A stretch of DNA of 6,224 bases from Dehalococcoidales bacterium (GCA_012520835.1 JAAYNN010000013.1:1-6224), one strand, 5' to 3'. Positions 1 through 5,834 are shown, counted from the first letter of the stretch. Numbers and translations: made by a program. The notes: generated by a model not told the origin, from the sequence alone.

Positions 1-571
1 CAATCATGCTTTGCTTCGGCAGAGTCAATTCACCCAGCCTTGTTCCTGCCAGCGGCTGGCTCTCGATTTTGAATTCCCTGATTTGCACCATACCGTTGGC
101 AAAATTCTCAACCGGTGTGGAATAAAAACCGGAAAGGATTTCCATGATTTCACCGGCAGCTTCCGTTTCAGGATTGATAAAAACATCGATGCCGAGGCTT
201 TTAGGCCTGACTATTTTGCGGGGAGAGGTTGGCGATTTTGCCGGGGCTACAAAGTAGCCGGAGTATTCGGTATTGCGTATCCTGGCGGCAGTGGTTACGG
301 CGCCCATCTCTTTAGCCATGAAGCAGGTTATCATGTTGGTTTCATCGCTGTTGGTAACGGCCAGAACCAGGTCGGCACGCTCTATTTCCGCCTCTTTCAG
401 TGTCCTGGGAGTAGCGGCATTCCCCCTGATTATTCTGATATCAAGCTGCCCCTGTAGATTTTTCAAAGCCGTTTCGGATTGTTCCAGAATAGTGACCTCA
501 TGTCCTTCCTGGACCAGCAGAGAAGCGATATGAGAACCGATAATTCCGCCGCCGGCGATAATAATGTACAC
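1..571 (-). CDS. trkA: TrkA-type potassium uptake regulator, N-terminal part (runs off window)
   Basis: Cytoplasmic NAD(H)-binding RCK subunit that gates a Trk/Ktr potassium channel. I translated the reverse strand by hand; the frame is open for 190 codons to the window edge, so the C-terminus is missing. A Rossmann fold begins at once: GGGIIG (residues 7-12, the GxGxxG loop), then an acidic Glu30 at the end of beta-2 that would hold the adenine ribose. TrkA-like signatures follow: GNAATP (50-55), AVTNSDETNM (71-80) and ARIRNTEY (96-103). From about residue 171 (SQPLAGTRLGEL) the RCK_C domain starts. The segment between ARIRNTEY and LGIDVFINPE (residues 104-125) seems longer than in textbook TrkA. 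The start is GTG at 571, chosen because AAAGGAG lies 8 bases upstream and the Rossmann strand follows directly. Full-length TrkA is about 450 residues with two RCK units; whether this one has a second is outside the window. Confidence 0.9.
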   Translation of the reverse strand, partial: MYIIIAGGGIIGSHIASLLVQEGHEVTILEQSETALKNLQGQLDIRIIRGNAATPRTLKEAEIERADLVLAVTNSDETNMITCFMAKEMGAVTTAARIRNTEYSGYFVAPAKSPTSPRKIVRPKSLGIDVFINPETEAAGEIMEILSGFYSTPVENFANGMVQIREFKIESQPLAGTRLGELTLPKQSMI

Positions 572-637
572 CCTGTCCGCTCCTTTACGACTAAGTTATT
601 TTTCCCGATAACGGAGTCTTGCTATTTCGATTGTTGC

Positions 638-666
638 ATTCTATGCTCTTGTTTTCGGGCTGTCAA
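638..666 (-). promoter_or_regulatory. Sigma-70 promoter of trkA
   Basis: On the minus strand, a perfect TTGACA (-35, 661-666) is followed by a 17-base spacer and TAGAAT (-10, 638-643, five of six consensus bases). Transcription would start near 631, giving a leader of about 60 bases before the trkA GTG codon. This is the best promoter match in the window. The short leader leaves little room for a riboswitch. Confidence 0.7.
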
Positions 667-727
667 TAGGGTAAGGGCTGATCCGGTATTAACGGATATT
701 AAAAAATATATTTTTATCGTATCCAGA

Positions 728-802
728 AATAGAATTTTTAGGCTGTCTTGATACTAATGCGCCTTATGATACGCAAGAGGATAATCAATTAAAAATTCTA
801 TT
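728..802. repeat. 13-base perfect inverted repeat upstream of DUF47 gene
   Basis: The left arm AATAGAATTTTTA (728-740) is the exact reverse complement of the right arm (790-802), with 49 bases between them. The last two bases of the right arm (801-802) are the first two of the TTGACA -35 element of the DUF47 promoter, so a protein on the arms could affect transcription. It could also form a cruciform or be a chance AT-rich pairing. The long loop and lack of a GC stem argue against a rho-independent terminator. Confidence 0.55.
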
Positions 803-829
803 GACATCAGCAATATATTTTTATAAACT
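801..829 (+). promoter_or_regulatory. Probable sigma-70 promoter of DUF47 gene
   Basis: A perfect TTGACA (801-806) is followed by TATAAA (822-827, 15-base spacer) or TAAACT (824-829, 17-base spacer); either could act as -10. Transcription would begin around 834, leaving a leader of about 100 bases before the TTG start at 935. The -35 element overlaps the right arm of the 728-802 inverted repeat. Confidence 0.5.
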
Positions 830-863
830 CTATGCTGAAGAAATTCTGGTAAATAATATAAAT

Positions 864-918
864 CCAGTATATAGTTTAATCGTAAAAAGAAGGGAATAAC
901 CCGGAATGAATATACTGG
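864..918 (+). repeat. Leader inverted repeat just before the DUF47 ribosome site
   Basis: CCAGTATAT (864-872) pairs perfectly with ATATACTGG (910-918) across a 37-base loop. The 3' arm ends two bases before the Shine-Dalgarno sequence AAAGAGG (921-927). In the transcript this stem could stack against, and limit access to, the ribosome site. It is only nine base pairs with five A-U pairs, so it would be weak alone. Confidence 0.4.
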
Positions 919-920
919 GG

Positions 921-927
921 AAAGAGG
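921..927 (+). promoter_or_regulatory. Ribosome binding site deciding the TTG start of DUF47 gene
   Basis: AAAGAGG lies 7 bases before TTG at 935. No ATG or GTG with a better site gives the conserved N-terminus of the family (PRENKFFDLF), so the rare TTG start is preferred. Confidence 0.65.
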
Positions 928-934
928 CTGAGAC

Positions 935-1564
935 TTGGCAAAAATTTCATTTATCCCTCGTGAAAACAAGTTTTTTGATCTTTTTACACAGAGTGCGTCC
1001 AATATGTCTAAAGCCGCGCTGGCTCTGGAGGACTTATTAAAGAACTGGGAGAATGTAGATTATAAGATTTCTTACATCACCGAGTTGGAGCACGAAGGAG
1101 ATTCCCTGACCCACCAGATTGCCGGCTTGTTATACCGCACTTTTGTTACCCCCTTCGACCGTGAGGATATCGCCCAGCTGTCGCATGTTATGGACGATGT
1201 TACCGATTTTATTCATGCCGCCGCCGAGTTGATACATGTTTATAAAATAGACAGCAGCACGCAGCGGGCTAACGAATTGTCTGAAATAATTGTGCAGGCG
1301 GTTGCCGAAGTAGAAAAAGCCGTCAAGTGCCTCAGCAGCCGTTCCGAATTGAAAAAGGTCATCGAGCACTGTGTCGAGATTAACCGCCTCGAGAATAAGG
1401 CGGATGCCATTTACCGCGCGGCCCTGGGAGAACTATTCGAAGACAGCAATGATACCAAGTACATCCTGAAGTGGCGTGAAATCTACGACCACATGGAAAG
1501 CGCCACCGACCGTTGTGAAGATGTCGCCAATGTACTTGAAGGCGTTGCACTAAAGAACGCCTGA
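935..1564 (+). CDS. PhoU-like DUF47 family protein, putative PiT phosphate transport accessory
   Basis: A 209-residue all-helical, soluble protein of the DUF47 (PhoU-like, TIGR00153) family, full length for the family. Members usually sit next to PiT permeases and are thought to modulate phosphate uptake, with acidic ExxxD-type clusters binding metal. Visible signatures: PRENKFFDLF (8-17), the first acidic cluster ELEHEGD (50-56), FVTPFDREDI (70-79) with DDVTD (87-91), the second acidic cluster ENKAD (153-157), and the C-terminal DRCEDVANVLEGVALKNA. The two acidic clusters match the internal duplication of PhoU folds. The start is TTG. The stop TGA overlaps an ATG (TGATG, 1562-1566), the usual layout for coupling to a downstream permease, but that permease survives only as a remnant. 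This gene may therefore be an orphan regulator, serve a PiT elsewhere, or be starting to decay; its own frame is intact. Confidence 0.88.
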   Translation: MAKISFIPRENKFFDLFTQSASNMSKAALALEDLLKNWENVDYKISYITELEHEGDSLTHQIAGLLYRTFVTPFDREDIAQLSHVMDDVTDFIHAAAELIHVYKIDSSTQRANELSEIIVQAVAEVEKAVKCLSSRSELKKVIEHCVEINRLENKADAIYRAALGELFEDSNDTKYILKWREIYDHMESATDRCEDVANVLEGVALKNA

Positions 1565-1667
1565 TGCCTCTATTGTTATCCTTATCCTGATTATCATCCC
1601 GTCTGCCTTTTTTATCAGTTTCGGTATGGCAGTCGGCGGCTGGCGTATCATCAAGACACTCGGTTGA
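1564..1667 (+). pseudogene. Remnant of PiT family inorganic phosphate permease
   Basis: In the frame of 1563-1665 the sequence reads a hydrophobic span (IVILILIIIPSAFFISFG, about 1572-1625) followed by MAVGGWRIIKTLG and a TGA at 1665-1667. The GGWRIIKTLG string is the motif that follows a transmembrane helix in the second half of PiT permeases (commonly GGWRIIKTMG). Nothing else of a permease of about 330-420 residues is present: no N-terminal GxxDxxNA motif before it, and no PvSTTH-type segment after it. An ATG overlapping the DUF47 stop (1564-1566) may be the old start, but its frame reads only MPLLLSLS before a stop, so the remnant lies in a different frame. I infer a large internal deletion plus frameshift. 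A new one-span small protein cannot be excluded, but no ribosome site precedes the only in-frame ATG (1626). Confidence 0.6.
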
Positions 1668-1684
1668 TACTATTCCAGTAGTTG

Positions 1685-2320
1685 CTAGAGGTTGTATTCG
1701 CGGGTAACAACGCGCAGCTTCTCGGCAGTGATAATCGCCCTGATTTCATCTACGACGCGGTCGATTTGGCCGTGTTCGTTGACGGCGATATAATCGAACA
1801 TGCCGATTTTAGACATCTCTTCTTTTACGGTATCGATTCGCAGCTTCAGGTTTTCCTGCGATTCCGTGTTGCGCATCGTCAGGCGGTCTACCAGTTCCTG
1901 TGGAGTCAGCGGGGCCAGAAATATAAAAATTGCCTGCGGTACGATTTTCTTGATGGAGGCAGCCCCCTGAACGTCGATTTTGATAATGGTGTCGTTTCCG
2001 GCAGCCAGGGCGTCCCTGACTGGCTGCTTGGGTACGCCGTAGAAGTTGTCATAGACTTTGGCATATTCCAGCAGTTCGTTATCGTCTATCAGCTTTTGAA
2101 ACTGCTCTATAGTAACAAAATTATAATCGACGCCGTCTTTTTCCTTTGGGCGTTTGGCGCGCGTCGTCATGGTAGTGATATGAGCTATCGGGGAGTGCAC
2201 TATTTTCAGCTTATTGAGAACGGCATCCTTGCCGGCTCCGGAAGGCCCCGAAAGAACCAGCAGCAGCGGTTTTTTTGACCCGGCCCATAAAGCTGTACTA
2301 TTAGAGTTTGATTTTGTCAT
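1685..2320 (-). CDS. gmk: Guanylate kinase
   Basis: Cytoplasmic enzyme making GDP from GMP and ATP, essential for GTP supply; 211 residues, normal length with a short polar N-terminal extension of about 17 residues. The P-loop is GPSGAGKD (25-32). The GMP-binding region follows: TTMTTRAKRP, with the arginines that bind the GMP phosphate, then DGVDYNF, ELLEYA and YGVPK. The central DVQGA strand and a lid with RLTMRNTE come next. The P-loop has Asp32 where most guanylate kinases have Ser or Thr to hold Mg2+; as I recall, Chloroflexota enzymes share this GKD form. The ATG at 2320 has GGAG 7 bases upstream and overlaps the remA stop by 20 bases, so the two are probably translated from one message. 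The rpoZ and coaBC genes that follow gmk in many bacteria are absent. It ends convergently, 17 bases from the pit remnant. Confidence 0.93.
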   Translation of the reverse strand: MTKSNSNSTALWAGSKKPLLLVLSGPSGAGKDAVLNKLKIVHSPIAHITTMTTRAKRPKEKDGVDYNFVTIEQFQKLIDDNELLEYAKVYDNFYGVPKQPVRDALAAGNDTIIKIDVQGAASIKKIVPQAIFIFLAPLTPQELVDRLTMRNTESQENLKLRIDTVKEEMSKIGMFDYIAVNEHGQIDRVVDEIRAIITAEKLRVVTREYNL

Positions 2321-2594
2321 CGCCCAGCTCCGGTTTAATTACAGCACCGCCGCGCAATATCTGGAATCTGCCCATGATTGTTTCTGGTGCCAGCGCTGCC
2401 AGTACGATATGCCCGCTATCGGTAAAAATTACAGCCTTGGTACGCCGGCCGTTGGTCATATCGATAAGCTGCCCCTTGTTGCGGGCTTCCTGTATGATGC
2501 GCTTGGTGGGGGCGGAATTGGGTGAAGCAATGGCAATTACCCTGTTCATGGCGAGTATATTGCCGAAGCCGATGTGAACCAGTTCTCCAAACAT
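2301..2594 (-). CDS. remA: RemA/DUF370 family regulatory protein
   Basis: A 97-residue small protein of the RemA (DUF370) family. In Bacillus subtilis RemA is a DNA-binding activator of matrix and osmoprotection genes; related proteins are widespread in Firmicutes, Chloroflexota and others, often next to gmk. Signatures are near-canonical: ELVHIGFGNILAMNRVIAI (4-22), SPNSAPTKRIIQEAR (24-38), the basic NGRRTKAVI that in RemA contacts DNA, then DSGHIVLAALAPETI. The C-terminal tail after about residue 75 (GRFQILRGG onward) is variable and mildly extended. The ATG at 2594 is supported by GAGG 8 bases upstream and by the conserved ELVHIGFGN immediately after it. The gmk neighbour is the typical context. 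The target genes here cannot be read from this window; a matrix role is not implied in a non-Bacillus host. Confidence 0.9.
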   Translation of the reverse strand: MFGELVHIGFGNILAMNRVIAIASPNSAPTKRIIQEARNKGQLIDMTNGRRTKAVIFTDSGHIVLAALAPETIMGRFQILRGGAVIKPELGDDKIKL

Positions 2595-2656
2595 GCTGTT
2601 TCCCTCTTGAATGCTTTAGTAGAAGATTTATATTTAACGTAAACGGAATAAGCTAT

Positions 2657-2685
2657 ATCTTACCCTTTTGAAATAATTCTGGCAA
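2657..2685 (-). promoter_or_regulatory. Possible sigma-70 promoter of remA-gmk
   Basis: On the minus strand, TTGCCA (-35, 2680-2685, five of six) is followed by a 17-base spacer and TAAGAT (-10, 2657-2662, four of six). The start would be near 2650 with a leader of about 55 bases to the remA ATG. The region is AT-rich, so chance matches are likely. Confidence 0.4.
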
Positions 2686-2763
2686 CAGCGATTGGCAGAA
2701 AGAAATGAAATAAGACACTAAAATTATTTAGAAGTAATGAACATTTTTGTATCTCAATGACTA

Positions 2764-2769
2764 TATAAT
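2764..2769 (+). promoter_or_regulatory. Possible -10 element of the ECF sigma operon
   Basis: An exact TATAAT lies at 2764-2769, about 30 bases before the sigma ATG. No TTGACA-like -35 is at the right distance. A GAACA string at 2739-2743 resembles the GAAC core of ECF-sigma -35 elements, which would suit autoregulation, but its spacing to a recognisable ECF -10 is not convincing. Confidence 0.35.
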
Positions 2770-2798
2770 TAGTAGAAGGTAGTGCTAATATAAGTCTT

Positions 2799-3368
2799 AT
2801 GGAAGATGTTGAAAGCGTGGTACAACAGATGTGTTCAGGGGATTCCGGAGCCTTCGATATCATATTCAGGAGGTTCGATAGGGCGGTTTATCGAACGGCT
2901 TTCCTTATAACCGGCGATAAGGAAATTGCCGGTGAGGTTATGCAGGAGGTTTTTATTTCCGTGTGGAAGTATCGCAAGACATATAATCCTGAAAAAAGTA
3001 CATTCGCGACGTGGTTGCAGAGAATTACTGTCAATCAGTGCAACAGGAAGCTGGCGAATGCAAAAAATGCTGCTTTATCTATCGAGGAACTGGAAGATGC
3101 TGATAATATTATTGCAGCAAGCAGTATGAGCAATCCCGAAGAAGTGATTGTAACAAGGGAAGAATACGAGAGGCTGCTGTCCGCTTTGAACGAACTGGAT
3201 ATACCACACAGGACGGTTATCGTACTGCGATTTTTCAACGACCTTTCATATAAAGAAATTGCCGATGCGGTAGATATTCCAATCGGCACCGTGAAATCCC
3301 GTCTCAATAATGCCCTGAAGCAAATCAAACAATTATATTTTAGAGGGGGGTGGGGTTGTGAATTGTAA
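2799..3368 (+). CDS. ECF-type RNA polymerase sigma factor
   Basis: A 189-residue group IV sigma factor that would direct RNA polymerase to a small stress or envelope regulon. Region sigma-2 spans about residues 20-88 (FRRFDRAVYRTAF, then GEVMQEVFISVWKY for core binding and FATWLQRITVNQ for -10 recognition). A variable acidic linker (about 95-120) follows, and sigma-4 spans about 122-178 with the helix-turn-helix LSYKEIADAVDIPIGTVKSR (149-168). No sigma-3 is present, as expected for ECF. The ATG at 2799 has no good ribosome site at normal spacing: GAAGGT at 2775-2780 is 18 bases away and no other in-frame ATG, GTG or TTG exists back to the stop at 2766. Weak or atypical translation initiation is likely. 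The 3' end overlaps the anti-sigma gene by 11 bases, which gives coupled synthesis of the pair. The exact ECF subgroup is not assigned. Confidence 0.93.
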   Translation: MEDVESVVQQMCSGDSGAFDIIFRRFDRAVYRTAFLITGDKEIAGEVMQEVFISVWKYRKTYNPEKSTFATWLQRITVNQCNRKLANAKNAALSIEELEDADNIIAASSMSNPEEVIVTREEYERLLSALNELDIPHRTVIVLRFFNDLSYKEIADAVDIPIGTVKSRLNNALKQIKQLYFRGGWGCEL

Positions 3369-4716
3369 AGATGTAAATGAACTTTTAAACGAATATATAG
3401 ATAAGGAACTTTTACCGGAACAAACAGCGCAGGTAAAGGCGCATTTAGACAGTTGTGCTGATTGTAAAAGAGAACTGGAGGAACTGTCCGGATTGCATAG
3501 CAACCTCATGAATGCTTTAAAATCAGTTGCGGGCGATGCCATTCCGCCTTCAGGTTCTCTGGAAAATATCAGAAAGCGTGCCGGTATAAAATCAACTCAT
3601 GTTAAAAAAGGATTCTGGAGCAGAATGACTGCTCCGGCGGGTGTGGCATTATCGTTATTTTTGGTGTTGGTGACGTTAATCTCGTCGATGTCTTTTTTAT
3701 CAGAGTTCTTTCCCTTTGTATCTGGTGCGCTTCCTCCGCCTAAGCCTCCGCTTTTAGCCAGTGATGGCGAGGGTGGGGTGATGCTCTACTGGAGAACTGG
3801 TGATTACGAATATGAACAGTATATCGATGCTGACGGTAATTTGTTATGGGGAGAGAACGGAAGGGATATAACCGGAGACACCCCCAGCTTCGATTTACCG
3901 GAGCCTGTATCCGAATCGGGGTACACACCGGAGCTTCAAATGATATATGGAGAAGACGGCAGTTGTATAAAAGTTTATCTTCAGGGCATCGGAGGTGTAT
4001 TGTATGCGTGGAAGACGGATTTGTCGGGTAATATTCTCTGGGGCAGCGATGCTATTGCTTATCCGCTGCCCGATATTAAAATACCGGATGACGTAACCGG
4101 GGTCTACACGTTTGACTACGAACCGACAGGATATCCCTGCATATCGGTATATCCTGACCCTGATTTCAATACGATGGGGTATTCTAGTGTTATCAGCGAT
4201 GGCGCAGGCGGAGTTATTATATTTTCCAGGGTGGGGATGGGAGTTGGAATATCCAACACTCACCTAGTATATGCCCAGCATATTGATTCGGAAGGTAATC
4301 GTCTCTGGGGTGACAGTGGGATAGCAATCCAAGCGGTTTCCTCCGCCCCGACGGTATTGATAATTGCCGCTTTTTTGCTGATAATTTCTGTTCTAGTTAT
4401 AATCGGTTTGATTCGGGACAATAAGAGAGCACAGATTGCTGCGCCGGTTATTTCTCTCGTATTGTTCTTTATGGCTATGTACTGTGTAAATTTAATGTAC
4501 CGAACTTTAGGAGCGAATGTACATGAGTGGAGCTATGTGCTGAATACCCCTTTGAACTGGGTAGCTATATGGATGATTATTATCAGCGGTTTGGCACTGG
4601 CAATACTGGGAGTTAAAAAAGCTAAATTAAATAAATGGATTATGATACCGGTATTCGTTCCGTATGTTTTATGGACTGGTATCGCTATCTTCTGGATTTG
4701 TGTGTCTAATTTTTAG
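3358..4716 (+). CDS. Transmembrane zinc-finger anti-sigma factor with extracellular LWG repeats
   Basis: A 452-residue membrane protein expected to bind and silence the sigma factor encoded just upstream. Residues 1-60 form a zf-HC2/ZAS domain: Cys3 and H29-x3-C33-x2-C36, the zinc ligands typical of anti-sigma factors. TM1 is about 94-118, followed by a proline-rich stalk (ALPPPKPP, 124-131). Residues 134-325 are predicted outside the cell and carry three degenerate repeats ending in D-x-x/S-G-N-x-LWG (157-165, 221-229, 310-318), each preceded by a beta-rich stretch. Two of these contain a GxGGV motif shortly before, and the third has DGAGGV. Four C-terminal spans follow (about 332-352, 358-381, 399-419, 427-449). 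Basic loops RDNKR (353-357) and KKAKLNK (420-426) fit the positive-inside rule. GTG start at 3358, with a purine-rich GAGGGGGG-type site ahead, overlaps the sigma stop. Typical anti-sigma factors of this class have one span; the repeat ectodomain plus four extra spans is unusual. Ligand or signal unknown. Confidence 0.85.
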   Translation: MNCKDVNELLNEYIDKELLPEQTAQVKAHLDSCADCKRELEELSGLHSNLMNALKSVAGDAIPPSGSLENIRKRAGIKSTHVKKGFWSRMTAPAGVALSLFLVLVTLISSMSFLSEFFPFVSGALPPPKPPLLASDGEGGVMLYWRTGDYEYEQYIDADGNLLWGENGRDITGDTPSFDLPEPVSESGYTPELQMIYGEDGSCIKVYLQGIGGVLYAWKTDLSGNILWGSDAIAYPLPDIKIPDDVTGVYTFDYEPTGYPCISVYPDPDFNTMGYSSVISDGAGGVIIFSRVGMGVGISNTHLVYAQHIDSEGNRLWGDSGIAIQAVSSAPTVLIIAAFLLIISVLVIIGLIRDNKRAQIAAPVISLVLFFMAMYCVNLMYRTLGANVHEWSYVLNTPLNWVAIWMIIISGLALAILGVKKAKLNKWIMIPVFVPYVLWTGIAIFWICVSNF

Positions 4717-4730
4717 CGGAGATAGTCACC

Positions 4731-5834
4731 CTACACATTGAACAGGAAATTGATGATATCCCCGTCCTTGACGATGTAGGTCTTGCCCTCGAGTCTCAAA
4801 AGACCGCGCTTTTTGCCCTCGGCGAGGCTGCCGCAGTTTATCAGGTCTTCGTAGCTGATGATTTCGGCGCGAATGAATCCCCTCTCGATATCCGAATGGA
4901 TTTTGCCTGCCGCTTTCTGGGCGATGGTTCCATCGGTAATCGGCCAGGCGCGGCATTCGTCGGCGCCGGCTGTCAGAAATGAAATCAGTCCAAGCAGTGC
5001 ATAAGACTGTTTAATTACCCGCTCCAACCCCGGTTCCGTCAGCCCGAAATCGCTTCTGAAGGATGCCGCCGCTTCCTCGTCATCCAGTTGCGCCAGTTCC
5101 ATTTCAAGGTAGCCGCAGAAAGCGATAACGTGGTGGTTGGCGGTGCCGAATTTTGCGTTCATTTCTTCTTCTATTTTCCGGGTGTCAGCAAGCTGGGCTT
5201 CTCCGATATTTATAATGGTCAAAAGCGGTTTGGCGCTCAAGAACTGGTAACCGGCAATGATTTTCTTCTCCTCTTCGGTCAGGTTCTGCTCCCTGATGGG
5301 GATATCCTTTTCCAGTTCCGTCTTGATTTTTGCCAATAGCTCCTGTTCGCTTTTATACTGCAGCCTTTCATCAGGCTTGGCGCTTTTTAGCGAATTGGTA
5401 ATCCTCTCCATTCTTCTTTCCATGATGGCGAGGTCGGAAAAGCTCAATTCCATGTTCATATTGTTGATATCCCGGGCGGGGTCGATGCTGCCGGAGGGGT
5501 GAACGATGCTGTCATCGGCAAATGAGCGGACAACATTTATCAGCGCATCCACATTGCTTAGTTGCGTCAGTAATTCACCGCTGATGGATGAATCCTTGCC
5601 GGCGCCTTTAATCGATGCACCGATATCGAGATACTTGATTTCGGCCGGCACGATTTTCTTGGGATTGAACATTTCGGCCAGCCTGATTATGCGGGCATCG
5701 GGCACCTTGGAAATGCCTATATGCGGCGCTTTTTGGGACTGAAAGCCGATGGCGGCATTGCCTTTCGTCAACGCATTAAAAACAGTTGTTCTGCCGCTTT
5801 CGGGTAAGCCGATAATGCCAATCCCTACACTCAT
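4731..5834 (-). CDS. ychF: YchF/Obg-type NTPase, divergent active site
   Basis: A 367-residue protein of the YchF (EngD, OLA1-like) family, normal length (about 363). These P-loop proteins bind ATP rather than GTP and associate with ribosomes and stress responses. The order is normal: G domain from residue 3, a helical coiled-coil insert (about 133-195), return to the G domain with NIGE (209-212, the NxxE motif giving ATP preference), and a C-terminal TGS/DUF933 domain (about 283-366) with RAWPI, KAAGKIHSDIERGFIRAEI, LEGKTYIVKDGD and the terminal FNV. Two motifs depart from the family. Walker A reads GLPESGRTT (9-17), with Arg15 replacing the invariant Lys. Switch II reads DIGAS (70-74) where canonical YchF has DIAGL, and the GASKGEGLG loop after it is lost. 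It may bind nucleotide poorly or be a specialised paralogue. The ATG has AAAGGAG about 13 bases upstream, somewhat far. It ends 14 bases from the anti-sigma stop, tail-to-tail. Confidence 0.88.
   Translation of the reverse strand: MSVGIGIIGLPESGRTTVFNALTKGNAAIGFQSQKAPHIGISKVPDARIIRLAEMFNPKKIVPAEIKYLDIGASIKGAGKDSSISGELLTQLSNVDALINVVRSFADDSIVHPSGSIDPARDINNMNMELSFSDLAIMERRMERITNSLKSAKPDERLQYKSEQELLAKIKTELEKDIPIREQNLTEEEKKIIAGYQFLSAKPLLTIINIGEAQLADTRKIEEEMNAKFGTANHHVIAFCGYLEMELAQLDDEEAAASFRSDFGLTEPGLERVIKQSYALLGLISFLTAGADECRAWPITDGTIAQKAAGKIHSDIERGFIRAEIISYEDLINCGSLAEGKKRGLLRLEGKTYIVKDGDIINFLFNV

Larger units (their letters stand above)
572..934. other. Divergent AT-rich intergenic region, trkA / DUF47
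   Basis: This 363-base stretch has no credible gene. It holds opposed promoters for trkA and the DUF47 gene, a 14-base AT palindrome (702-715), a 13-base inverted repeat (728-740 / 790-802) and a 9-base inverted repeat in the DUF47 leader (864-872 / 910-918). The hexamer TGATAC occurs twice, at 749-754 and 767-772. No known riboswitch fold was recognised. Confidence 0.7.

Noticed and set aside
702..715. AAAAATATATTTTT palindrome as a terminator or operator
   Set aside because: Purely A/T, so low information; it lies upstream of both promoters, where a terminator would have no role.
11..751. Plus-strand open frames across the left region
   Set aside because: They lie opposite the trkA reading frame or in the AT-rich promoter region, have no ribosome sites and match no family; the minus-strand frame carries clear TrkA motifs.
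754..1002. Minus-strand frame of 82 codons over the DUF47 promoter
   Set aside because: It covers the leader and first codons of DUF47, has no recognisable domain and no ribosome site, and its composition is that of AT-rich intergenic DNA.
1565..1684. Rho-independent terminator between DUF47 and gmk
   Set aside because: A short T-run at about 1608-1613 has no GC-rich stem in front of it on either strand.
1682..2278. Plus-strand frame of 198 codons opposite gmk
   Set aside because: It is the antisense shadow of guanylate kinase, whose motifs are unmistakable on the minus strand.
3895..4263. Minus-strand frame of 122 codons inside the anti-sigma gene
   Set aside because: Antisense shadow of the repeat ectodomain; rich in His and Arg as expected for a shadow frame, with no domain or start signal.
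4717..4730. Terminator between the anti-sigma and ychF stops
   Set aside because: Only 14 bases separate the two stop codons and no stem with a T-run is present; transcripts probably overlap or end inside the opposite gene.
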